Source of the DNA: SHZL01 sp963815185
Lineage (GTDB): Bacteria; Pseudomonadota; Gammaproteobacteria; Xanthomonadales; SZUA-36
Direction of reading: 5' to 3'
Length of the DNA stretch: 64,000 nt
Assembly (NCBI GenBank): GCA_963815185.1
Contig: CAWFGC010000004.1
Coordinates: 682,001 to 746,000 of the forward strand
Below, piece by piece: positions 18,231 through 26,958 of the stretch. The notes beneath the pieces are model-generated. The model saw nothing but the letters and a program-made list of their open reading frames with translations. It ran no database searches and was not told the DNA's origin. Position 1 is the stretch's first letter. Each line of letters opens with the position of its first letter. The translations under genes were made by a program, and so were the position numbers.

Positions 18231-19537
18231 TTGCTTGACCAAGCCGGGCGCGGCGAACGCGCGGTCATACTTCATCCCGTTTTCAGGCTGACTGGCCCGG
18301 GCGAGCTGGACGAGTTCCACGAACTGGCCCGCTCCGCGGGCGTGGAAGTGGCCGCACGTGGTTGCTGCGCCGCGCAGCCGCGCCGATGCACGCTTCTTTG
18401 TCGGTAGCGGCAAGATCGACGAACTGGCCGGCGTGGTAAAGGAAACCGGCGCCGATCTGGTCCTGGTCAGCCATTCGCTCAGTGCCGTGCAGGAACGCAA
18501 CATCGAACAGGCCTGTCAGTGCCGGGTGTTGGACCGTTCCACGCTGATTCTCGATATTTTCGCCCAGCGCGCCCAGTCCTACGAAGGCAAACTGCAGGTC
18601 GAACTGGCGCAGCTGCGCCGTCTGTCTACCCGCCTGGTGCGGGGCTGGACCCACCTGGAACGCCAAAAAGGCGGTATCGGGCTGCGCGGTCCGGGTGAAA
18701 CCCAGTTGGAAACCGACCGGCGCCTGATCGGCGTTCGCATCCGGCAGTTGAAAGAACGCCTGGACAAGGTGTCGAGCCAAAGGCAGCAGGGGCGGCGCCA
18801 GCGCTTGCGTTCGCAAGCGCCGCTGGTGGCGCTGGTGGGATACACCAATGCCGGCAAATCCACGCTGTTCAATGCAGCTGACCGAGTCCGATGTCACGGT
18901 GCAGAACCTGTTGTTCGCCACCCTGGATCCCACGGTGCGCCGCATGCCCGGCATGCACTGTGGCGATGTCCTGCTGGCCGATACCGTGGGATTCGTCAGT
19001 GATTTGCCGCATGAGCTGATCGCGGCGTTCCGCGCCACCTTGCAGGAGGTCCGTGAAGCGGACCTGTTATTGCACGTCATCGATGCCTCCGATCCGTTTC
19101 ACGGCGAACGGCAACACGATGTGGAAGAGGTTCTGGACGACATTGGCGCGGCAAAAATCCCGGTCGTCCGCGTGCTCAACAAGATCGACCGCACCGCACA
19201 GCCGGTGCAGGTGCTGTGCGCTGAAGACCAGATGCCCGTCAGTGTATCGATATCGGCACATACAGGTGCCGGCATTGCCGAACTCAGGGATGCCATCAGC
19301 GCACGGCTTTCGGGTGCGCGCATCAATCGCTGGATCGAACTGCAGGGCCGTGATGCCAGGCTGAGAGCACACTTGTTCGAATTGGGTGTTGTCAGCGAGG
19401 AGCGCCTGGCTGAAAACGGCTCATGGATGTTGCATGTAGATGTACCCTTGAATACCGCGCAGCGCCTGGCGCGGCTTCCGGGCAGCGAAGGTGTTACGAT
19501 GAAAAACCAGTTGCTGCCCCGGGCGGTCGCAGGTTGA
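18231..19537 (+). CDS. hflX: GTPase HflX, two frameshifts
   Basis: HflX binds ribosomes and splits stalled 70S particles after stress. The N-terminal domain reads LLDQAGRGERAVILHPVF, which aligns with the E. coli start if TTG 18231 is the initiator. It continues as DARFFVGSGK after a break near 18362, then WTHLERQKGGIGLRGPGETQ. The G domain has GYTNAGKSTLFN (G1), a second break near 18873, then LADTVGFVSDLPHELIAAFR (G3) and NKID (G4). Total about 435 aa. There is no strong ribosome site at TTG 18231, and the repeat at 18179 sits just upstream. Confidence 0.9.
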
Positions 19538-19638
19538 TGATTTCTGTGGTTCCTTGAAACGCACCCGTCGTAACCCAAGTTAGGAGCCTGTCAGATTCAA
19601 CGAACCCCCAGGTAATTGCGCCAAAGCAGGAGAAACAG

Positions 19639-20779
19639 ATGCCCTGGAAAGAGCCCGGTAAGGGCAATAAAGATCCCTGGAATTCGGGGGAACAGCCGCC
19701 CGACCTGGAAGAGGTCTTCCGCAATGTGAGCAATCGCATTAAGTCCCTGTTGGGCGGCGGCTCCGGCGGCGGCCGGCGCACTGAATCCGGCAGCAACGGA
19801 TCAGGCGGTGTGTTTGGCATCCTGATCATTGCTTTGGTGCTTTGGCTCGGGTGGGACACCGTGCATATCGTTGACCAGGCCGAACGCGGCGTGGTGTTGC
19901 GGTTCGGCAAGTACAACCGCACTTTGAATCCCGGCTTCAACCTCACTTTGCCCCGGCCAATTGAGACCATGACTACGGTCAATGTCAGCAATGTACGTTC
20001 TGTCGATGACCGCGGCCAGATGCTGACCGAAGACGAAAATATCGTCGAACTGAATTTTACCGTGCAGTACCGCGTGCTGGATCCGCAAAAATTCCTCTTC
20101 AATGTGCGCGACCCGGAGCCCACCTTGCAGTCCGCTGCGGAGAGTGCCTTGCGCGAATCGCTGGGCACCAACCGCCTGGATACCATCCTGGCGGGCGCCG
20201 GACGCGAAAAAGTGGCGCAGGACAGTGAGAAAGTGTTGCAGGAAACGCTGGATCTGTATGGCGCCGGCATCCAGGTCACCCAGTTCAACCTGCGGGACGT
20301 CAATGTGCCGACGCAGGTACGGGAAGCGTTCTCGGACGTCAACAAATCGCGCGAAGACCGCCAGCGCTTTATCGAGGAAGCGCGGGTTCACGCCAACAGC
20401 GTCGTCCCCGAAGCACGCGGCGACGCTGCCCGCATCATCCAGGAAGCCGAGGGTTACAAAGCGTCCACCATTGCGGTAGCCGAAGGCGAGGCGGAGCGCT
20501 TCAACCTGCTGCTGGAGCAATACAAGAAGGCGCCCGAAGTCACCCGTAAACGCCTGTATCTGCAGGCCATGGAGAGTGTGTACCAGCGTTCATCCAAAGT
20601 GCTGATCGATACCAAGTCCAGTGGCAATGTACTGTATCTGCCGCTGGACCAGCTTTCCGGCGGCTCGGGAGCAACCAAAGGTCCGGCCATGCCGCCGGTG
20701 GTCACGCCAAAGAGCGATGCGGACGCCTCGGACAGGTCCGGCGTCTACGCGCACGGCGCGCAGGGAGGGCAGAGAATGA
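19639..20779 (+). CDS. hflK: HflK, FtsH protease modulator (SPFH protein)
   Basis: HflK forms with HflC the large inner-membrane SPFH cage around FtsH. Seen are a glycine-rich cytoplasmic start (MPWKEPGKGNKDPW), a membrane helix (VFGILIIALVLWLGW), the SPFH domain and the charged helix EARVHANSVVPEARGDAARI. As given, the frame runs on into hflC, producing a 669-aa fusion. However, one frame over the end reads TARREGRE and stops at 20777-20779, overlapping the hflC ATG as ATGA with a GGAGGG ribosome site before it. I infer a single-base error near 20710 and separate genes. Confidence 0.88.
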
Positions 20780-21648
20780 ACAGAAACGCATTATTGATTC
20801 TGGTCGCGATACTGGTCGTGCTTGGCCTGTCGAGCGTATTCACCGTGAACGAAACCGAGTATGCGATCAAGTTCCAGCTCGGCCGCATCGTGCGCGCGGA
20901 CTATCCACCGGGTTTGCACTTCAAGATGCCGTTCATCAACAACGTGCGCAAATTCGACCGCCGGGTGCTGACACTGGACACACCGCCCGAGCTGATGTTG
21001 ACCTCGGAGCAGAAGTTCGTCAACGTGGACTCCTTCGTCAAATGGAAAATCAACGATGTGTCGAAGTTCTATATTTCGACACAGGGCAATGAACTGCGCG
21101 CTTTGAGCCGCCTGGAACAGATTATCAAGGACCGTATGCGCGCCCAGATCGCCAGCCGCACCCTGGTCGAAGTAGTTTCCGCAGAGCGCGTCAACATCAT
21201 GCGCGATATCCAGGGCGCCGCCAATGCCGCGACCAGTGATGAATTCGGCATCGAGGTCATTGACGTGCGCATCAAGTCGATAGAACTGCCGGACGATGTG
21301 CGCGATTCGGTGTTTCGCCGGATGGAGACGGACCGTCAAAAAGAAGCCAACCTGCTGCGTTACCAGGGCCGTGAAGAAGCCGAGCGCATCCGAGCCAATG
21401 CGGACCGCGAAGTGCAGGTTATGCTCGCCGAAGCGGAGCGCGATGGCCAGATCACCCGCGGCGCGGGCGACGCCCGCTCGATAGAAATCTATGCCGGGGC
21501 ATACGGTAAGGACGAAGAGTTTTTCGCGTTCTATCGCAGTCTGCAGGCTTATGGCAATGCATTTGGAGGCAACAAGGACGTGCTGGTAGTGGATCCATCG
21601 TCGGGCTTTTTCGATTACTTCGGGTCAGACGCCGGGCGCAAGAAGTAA
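20776..21648 (+). CDS. hflC: HflC, FtsH protease modulator (SPFH protein)
   Basis: The protein starts MNRNALLILVAILVVLGLSS (single N-terminal membrane anchor) followed by the SPFH domain (FTVNETEYAIKFQLGRIVRA, PGLHFKMPFINNVRKFDRRV) and the long alpha-helix ETDRQKEANLLRYQGREEAE. About 290 aa, standard for HflC. GGAGGG lies 7-8 nt before ATG 20776, which supports an independent start despite the open frame from hflK. It is followed by a DUF2065 gene and purA, as in E. coli. Confidence 0.93.
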   Translation: MNRNALLILVAILVVLGLSSVFTVNETEYAIKFQLGRIVRADYPPGLHFKMPFINNVRKFDRRVLTLDTPPELMLTSEQKFVNVDSFVKWKINDVSKFYISTQGNELRALSRLEQIIKDRMRAQIASRTLVEVVSAERVNIMRDIQGAANAATSDEFGIEVIDVRIKSIELPDDVRDSVFRRMETDRQKEANLLRYQGREEAERIRANADREVQVMLAEAERDGQITRGAGDARSIEIYAGAYGKDEEFFAFYRSLQAYGNAFGGNKDVLVVDPSSGFFDYFGSDAGRKK

Positions 21649-21672
21649 TTACCTCAAACAACGGGAAGGCCC

Positions 21673-21858
21673 ATGTTCAAGGACCTGCTGACTGCGTTCG
21701 CCTTGCTGCTGATCATAGAGGGCTTGATGCCGGGTATCGCACCTTTGGTATGGCAAAAATACCTGCGGGATGTTTCCAGTATGAATCCGCGCACCATCCG
21801 CATTGTCGGCATCGTCAGCATGTTGGGCGGTGCGTTCCTGCTGCAGTTCATAAACTGA
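21673..21858 (+). CDS. DUF2065 (YjeT-like) small inner-membrane protein
   Basis: This 61-aa protein has two hydrophobic segments (LLTAFALLLIIEGLMPGIAP and IVGIVSMLGGAFLLQFI) separated by the conserved polar stretch WQKYLRDVSSMNPRTIR. That is the DUF2065 pattern, and the position between hflC and purA matches yjeT of E. coli. The function is unknown; the conserved place suggests a link with the HflKC complex. Confidence 0.9.
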   Translation: MFKDLLTAFALLLIIEGLMPGIAPLVWQKYLRDVSSMNPRTIRIVGIVSMLGGAFLLQFIN

Positions 21859-21903
21859 AAAGACGGATGTGAGCACGGTCAGGACAACCACCGGGAAGGA
21901 ATG

Positions 21904-23197
21904 ATGAACAAGAGTATTGTCGTGCTCGGCACGCAGTGGGGAGACGAGGGTAAGGGCAAGATCGTCGATCTGTTGAGCCATGACGCTGATGCGGTGGTTC
22001 GTTTCCAGGGCGGGCATAACGCCGGCCACACCCTGGTGATAGAAGGCGAGAAAACCGTTCTGCACCTGATTCCTGCCGGCATCCTGCAGCCGCGGGCTGA
22101 ATGTCTGATCGGCAATGGCGTGGTGCTATCGCTGAAGGCACTCAAGCACGAAATTGAAGAATTGGAGAAACGCGGCGTCACGGTGCGGTCGCGTATTCAC
22201 ATCTCACCGGCCTGCGCCATCATCATGCCTTACCACGAACTGCTCGACCGGGCGCGCGAAGAGGCGCGGGGCGAAAAAGCCATTGGCACCACCTGCCGCG
22301 GCATCGGGCCGGCATACGAGGATAAAGTCGCGCGCCGCGGCTTGCGCACCACCGATTTGCTGAAACCGGCGGCGCTGCAGGACAAGCTGGCGCATGTGCT
22401 GGATTTCCACAATTTCGTGCTGAGCCAGCGATTTGGCTTGCCACCGCTGGACATCCATGCCGTCGATCGAAGAGGCCCTTGCATTGGGTGAGTATTTCGC
22501 CGACATGGTCAGCGACGTCAGCCGGCGTCTTTACCAGTTGCGCCAACAGGGCAAGCGCATCATGTTCGAAGGCGCCCAGGGCAGCCTGCTGGACATCGAT
22601 CATGGCACCTATCCCTATGTGACTTCTTCCAATACCACCATAGGCGGCGTTTGCACCGGCGCCGGCGTCGGCCCCAATGCGATAGATTACGTACTGGGTA
22701 TTACCAAGGCCTATACCACCCGGGTGGGCGGCGGGCCGTTCCCTACCGAATTGTTCGATGCCTGCGGCAAGCACATGGCCAGCCGGGGCGCCGAGTTTGG
22801 CGCCACTACGGGACGGCCCCGCCGCTGCGGCTGGCTCGATGCGGTGGCGCTGCGGCGCATGGTGGAACTGAATGGCGTTACCGGCCTGTGCGTGACCAAA
22901 CTCGATGTGCTCGATGGTCTGGATGAACTGAAAATCTGCACCGCTTACCGGCTGGCCGGTGCGAACCTGGAGTCCACGCCGCTGGACGCCGATAGCTGGG
23001 GCGAGCTTCAACCGGTTTACCAGTCGTTTCCAGGCTGGCAGGAATCCACACGCGGTGCCACGACTCTGGATCAATTGCCCGCCAATGCACGCAGCTATCT
23101 CGATGCGGTGGCGCAGCTCGTTGGCGCTCCGGTGCATATCATTTCGACCGGCCCGGACCGCAACGAAAACATCATTGTGCAATACCCGTTCGGCTAG
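21904..23197 (+). CDS. purA: Adenylosuccinate synthetase, one frameshift
   Basis: PurA makes adenylosuccinate from IMP and aspartate using GTP, the first committed step to AMP. The P-loop GTQWGDEGKGKIVD, GGHNAGHT and GTTCRGIGPAYEDK lie in the first frame. After a break near 22465 come FEGAQGSLLDIDHGTYPYVT and ATTGRPRRCGWLDAVALR, ending PDRNENIIVQYPFG. The restored length is about 431 aa, normal. GGAAGGA lies about 5 nt before ATG 21904; ATG 21901 is in the same frame. Confidence 0.95.
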
Positions 23198-23227
23198 TGT
23201 TCCTTCACGCAGACAAGAGAAATTCTT

Positions 23228-23918
23228 ATGCGACACGTTGAAGGACATCGGATGCATCGCATCGGTTGGCTGCGCGCGGCGGTTCTGGGCGCCAATGACG
23301 GCATTGTTTCCACCGCCAGTCTGATCCTGGGCGTTGCCGCAGCCGACGCGAGTACCACAAGTATTCTGATCGCCGGCGTCGCCGGTCTGGTCGCGGGTTC
23401 CATGTCGATGGCGGCCGGCGAATATGTTTCGGTGAGTTCGCAGGCCGATACGGAAAGCGCGGATCTGGAAAAGGAACGGCGCGAATTGGCCGAAGAGCCC
23501 GAGCATGAGCATGCGGAATTGACCGCGATCTATGTGGAGCGTGGACTGGACCGGCCCCTGGCCTCTGAAGTGGCTACACAATTGATGGACCACGACGCGC
23601 TTGCCGCACATGCGCGTGACGAGCTGGGCATTTTTGACAAGATGAGCGCACGGCCGGTACAGGCCGCATTTGCATCCGCCGGCACGTTTGCCGTTGGCGC
23701 GGCCCTGCCGCTGATCGTGGTCCTGCTGGCGCCGCTAGGCAGTCATGATGTGGGCTGTGGCCGGAAGCTCACTGGTGTTCCTCGCGCTGCTGGGCTCCCT
23801 GTCGGCCCGGGCCGGCGGCGCTTTCGTGCTGACTGCAGCCATCCGCGTCACCTTTTGGGGCGCCCTGGCCATGGCTTTGACCGCTGGCGTGGGGACCTTA
23901 TTTGGCGTGATGGTCTGA
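23228..23918 (+). CDS. VIT1/CCC1-family iron/manganese transporter, one frameshift
   Basis: The start HRIGWLRAAVLGANDGIVST is the hallmark of the VIT family, followed by the TM region LVAGSMSMAAGEYVSVSSQ. A hydrophilic metal-binding-type segment (ERRELAEEPEHEHAELTAIY) follows, then two further helices. The frame breaks near 23740; the next frame gives MMWAVAGSSLVFLALLGSLS and WGALAMALTAGVGTLFGVMV with a stop at 23916-23918. Total about 230 aa with five membrane segments. Family members move Fe2+/Mn2+. It is directly upstream of the electron-transfer locus, but a functional tie is only conjecture. Confidence 0.88.
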
Positions 23919-24018
23919 TTGCCCGCTCAATCGCCGGTTGATGTTGGCAGACCGCGAACATGGACGACGAGCATTTGAACATTGCGCTTGAACAGACTGT
24001 TCGGTAACGGTAAATGGC

Positions 24019-24717
24019 ATGAGAATTCTGATTGTCGAAGACGAACCGCGCATCGCTGACTTCCTGCAGCGGGGGCTGGGTGCGGAAGGGCATTTCTGCG
24101 TCGTCGCCAACGATGGTGAATCGGGCCTCTCGCTGGCGCTTGGGGGCGATTTCGATGTTCTGTTACTCGATCTGATGCTGCCGAAGATTCACGGTCACGA
24201 AGTCTGCCAGCAATTGCGCATGAAGGGATTGAAAACACCCATTATCATCTTGACAGGAATGGACAGTTTGGAGGATGTGGTGGCCGGTTTGCGCATGGGC
24301 GCCGACGATTACATGACCAAGCCCTTCGAGTTCGAGGAATTGCTCGCACGGCTGGAAACCGTGATGCGCCGAAGCCAGGATGTCATTGGCGAGGAGCCTC
24401 TGCTCCAGACCGGTCCGCTGGTGTTCGATCGCCATTCGCTGCGGTTCCTGGTGGATGGGGTGGAGATCAAGCTGACTGCCAAGGAACTGGCGATTATCGA
24501 ACTGCTGATGAGCAAGCCGGGAACCTTGTTCAGCCGGGAGCGTATTCTCAGCAACGTGTGGGGCCTGAACATGGACCCCCTGACCAATGTGGTCGATGTT
24601 TACATCGGCAGGCTGCGCAAGAAAATCGACGGAGACGCCGACCGAACCACCATTGAAACGGTTCGCGGTCTTGGTTACAGGCTGAACGTGCAGCGTCCCG
24701 ATAGCCACAAGCCTTAG
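24019..24717 (+). CDS. OmpR-family response regulator
   Basis: This 232-aa protein has a receiver domain (MRILIVEDEPRIADFL; phosphoacceptor Asp51 in LLLDLMLP; KPF lysine) and a winged-helix output domain (AKELAIIELLMSKPGTLFSR, VDVYIGRLRKKI, ETVRGLGYRL). It is the first gene of the electron-transfer region. The two downstream operons each begin with a set of four 11-bp-spaced half-sites of the kind OmpR/PhoB-type proteins bind, so it is the natural candidate to activate both (inference). No dedicated orthodox kinase adjoins it; a hybrid kinase lies at 26959-29451. Confidence 0.93.
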   Translation: MRILIVEDEPRIADFLQRGLGAEGHFCVVANDGESGLSLALGGDFDVLLLDLMLPKIHGHEVCQQLRMKGLKTPIIILTGMDSLEDVVAGLRMGADDYMTKPFEFEELLARLETVMRRSQDVIGEEPLLQTGPLVFDRHSLRFLVDGVEIKLTAKELAIIELLMSKPGTLFSRERILSNVWGLNMDPLTNVVDVYIGRLRKKIDGDADRTTIETVRGLGYRLNVQRPDSHKP

Positions 24718-24774
24718 CGGCTATCAGAATGTATGCCTGCGTGCGCGGCCGGGCGGGTAATCGTTAATGAAAAA

Positions 24775-24828
24775 TTTAACTTATGTTCATGTTCAATTCA
24801 GTTGCATTTTAGATCCTTGAGCTAGTAT
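24775..24828 (+). promoter_or_regulatory. Putative response-regulator operator and promoter, site 1
   Basis: Half-sites TTTA 24775, TTCA 24786, TTCA 24797 and TTTA 24808 recur every 11 bp, and TAGTAT (24823-24828) fits a -10. No TTGACA-like -35 is present. The last half-site starts 15 bp before the -10, the spacing of PhoB-type activated promoters. The block also contains AAATTTA and GTTCAT at positions identical to site 2 (29594-29647). Expected start near 24835, giving an untranslated leader of about 180 nt before 25013. Nothing else is evident in the 295-bp gap. Confidence 0.65.
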
Positions 24829-25012
24829 GTGTGCGCAGGTGATGATCTGTTTGGCTTGTGAACCCCGTCTGGCATTTCAAAGCCGACAAATGACTTGCAC
24901 AACCCATGCCGACGGCTTGTCTGAGTGCGTAGCATGGAGAATCGCCGCCACAGCGGCAAGACGGCTGGTTACCGGGCCTTGACCGTGCACCTGATGTTAG
25001 AAGGATGCAAAC

Positions 25013-25823
25013 ATGAGATCGTACGGGGCCGGGGTGACCAGCAGGCGAGTTAGTATCCACCGCTTCGCATGGATGGTGCAGCGGTGGCGTCTTTGGGCTC
25101 CCGTGCCCATGGTCGTTCTTTGTGCAAGTGTTGCCGCTTTTTACCCGGCCGGCCGTGTTGCGGCAGACGGGTACGACAGCAGCCGCGCAGGAACGATCGA
25201 AGGCCAGGTATCCATTACGAGAAAACTGACGTCCCAACGGATGCGCTTTCGGCTGTATCCCGGTTTCAAGCCGCTGCCACCCCCTACCGGCGAGGAAAAT
25301 CAGGTTGATGAGCGGAGGAATGTGGTCATTTATCTGGAGTCTGCACCGTCATTGCCGGCGGCTCCGGTGCCGGATGAACATCCGCAGATCGCCCAAACGG
25401 GAGAGACTTTCGTGCCGCACGTGCTGCCCATCGTCAAGGGCACCACTGTCGATTTTCCGAATCAGGATCCCATTTTTCACAACGTCTTTTCTCTGTCGGG
25501 GGGGAAATCGTTCGATCTGGGGCGCTATCCCCGCGGCGATTCGAGATCGGTGACATTCGATCAAAGCCGGACTGGTGCCGGTATTTTGCCATTTGCATTC
25601 CAACATGAGCGCAATCATTCTGGTCCTGGACAATTCTTTCTTTGCGGTGCCGGATGTCGATGGACATTACCGCATCGAAGGCGTCCCGGCGGGGACTTAC
25701 ACCCTGGTGGGTTGGCACGAGCGCAGCAAGCAGGTCAGGCAACGCGTGGAGGTGAAATCCGGCCAAGCCACGGAATTGAACGTCGTCATACCGATTGAAG
25801 ATGAAGAGCCCCCAATCCGATAA
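25013..25823 (+). CDS. Secreted cupredoxin-like protein with carboxypeptidase-regulatory domain, one frameshift
   Basis: The N-terminus carries a long signal segment (VPMVVLCASVAAFYPAGRVA). The central part resembles plastocyanin-like methylamine-utilisation-type proteins: FVPHVLPIVKGTTVDFPNQD, then FHNVFS. After a break near 25573 (CAAAG run) comes AGLVPVFCHLHSNMSAIILV. This supplies type 1 copper ligands His (HNVF), Cys, His (+3) and Met (+6). The C-terminus VPDVDGHYRIEGVPAGTYTL is a carboxypeptidase-regulatory-like beta domain. About 269 aa. It is the first gene after operator site 1. I infer a periplasmic electron carrier; copper binding is predicted only. Confidence 0.75.
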
Positions 25824-26949
25824 AGCACATGCGGAGCCCCCGGTGCGGCTCAGCGTGACCTGTACGTTGGTGCTGATGATCGCCCTGGCGTGCCCTGTTG
25901 CCCGGGCGCAGGAAAAAGTGATTGTAGAGGGAATCGTCGATGTCGAGGCGTACAAGACCAACACCGGTTCCTACTCGCTTTCCCGGAACGACGGTCACCC
26001 ATCGGTTTCCGGACGCCTTCAGCTTTGGTCGGCATGGCAGGTTTCTCCGGGTGTCCAGGCGTACGCGATGGGAGAGGCCGAGTCGTACGATTCCGGGCCA
26101 TCAAGAGAAACGGAGTCCGACATCCAGCAATTCGCAGTTCGCTATTCGAGCGGTTCTTCTGCATTCTATTTCATCGAAGCGGGCAAGCTGTTGCCGCCTA
26201 TTGCGGTGGCCTCCGAACGCCGCCTCTCCACTCAGAACCCTTTGATCGGGCGGCCGGATTTCCTGTACGCAAGCTATCCCATCGGGGTTCAGATGGCCGG
26301 CTCGTCCCGATGGTTCGATTTCAGGGCGGCTTTGGTCGATCTGCCCCCGATCGATCCACGGTATGTTCCTTCCAAACCCGATTCCGCCTTCAGACCGGAT
26401 CTGGGCGTTGGCGTCATGCCATTCGCCGGCCTGCGCATAGGCTTTGCATACACGAAAGGCCCGTATTTGAACAAAGATGTGGCGCCGTTCCTTGCCGCCG
26501 GTACGGGCTGGAAGGACCTGGACCAGAAAATACAGGCGGTCGAATTCCAATTCAGCCGCGGTTATGCGGAACTCAACGGCGAGTTGGCTTTTGCCGCCTA
26601 TGATGTGCCATTTCGTAGCGAGACCCTGAAGGTGAAGGACTACTTCCTGGAACTGAAATATACATGGACGCCGCGGCTCTATTCGGCAGTGCGCTTGCAG
26701 CGAAACGAATATCCGTTCATACGTCACATCTCGGCGCTACAGTGGACCGCCCAGGACGTAAAAATTCAGGATCTGGAATTTGGCATCGGTTACCGCTTCA
26801 GTGCAGACACGCAACTCAAGCTAGCCTACAGGCGGGATCATTGGAACATCGATAGCCGTTCGGACGCATATTTCCCGGCCGGGCATTCGCTGTCCCTGCA
26901 GCTCTCGCATCACTTTGATCTCAAATCCTTGCTGGCGACAGACCGGTAG
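25801..26949 (+). CDS. Predicted outer-membrane beta-barrel protein, unrecognised family
   Basis: A signal peptide (LVLMIALACPVARA, then QEKVIVEG) precedes about 340 residues of alternating polar/hydrophobic strands rich in Tyr, Arg and aromatic girdle residues (FYFIEAGKLLPPIAVASERR, LKYTWTPRLYSAVRL, LEFGIGYRFSADTQLKLAYR). The C-terminal strand region is HSLSLQLSHHFDLKSLL. This suggests a porin-like barrel of about 16 strands; I cannot name the family. ATG 25801 overlaps the end of the copper-protein gene, so both are one operon with the kinase that follows. Confidence 0.6.
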   Translation: MKSPQSDKAHAEPPVRLSVTCTLVLMIALACPVARAQEKVIVEGIVDVEAYKTNTGSYSLSRNDGHPSVSGRLQLWSAWQVSPGVQAYAMGEAESYDSGPSRETESDIQQFAVRYSSGSSAFYFIEAGKLLPPIAVASERRLSTQNPLIGRPDFLYASYPIGVQMAGSSRWFDFRAALVDLPPIDPRYVPSKPDSAFRPDLGVGVMPFAGLRIGFAYTKGPYLNKDVAPFLAAGTGWKDLDQKIQAVEFQFSRGYAELNGELAFAAYDVPFRSETLKVKDYFLELKYTWTPRLYSAVRLQRNEYPFIRHISALQWTAQDVKIQDLEFGIGYRFSADTQLKLAYRRDHWNIDSRSDAYFPAGHSLSLQLSHHFDLKSLLATDR

Positions 26950-26958
26950 CACTCCGAA

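Noticed and set aside
19639..21648. HflK-HflC fusion protein of 669 aa
   Set aside because: hflC keeps its own GGAGGG ribosome site and ATG, and one frame over hflK ends with a stop overlapping that ATG as ATGA. With so many indels nearby, a single-base error near 20710 explains the fusion better than a real one.
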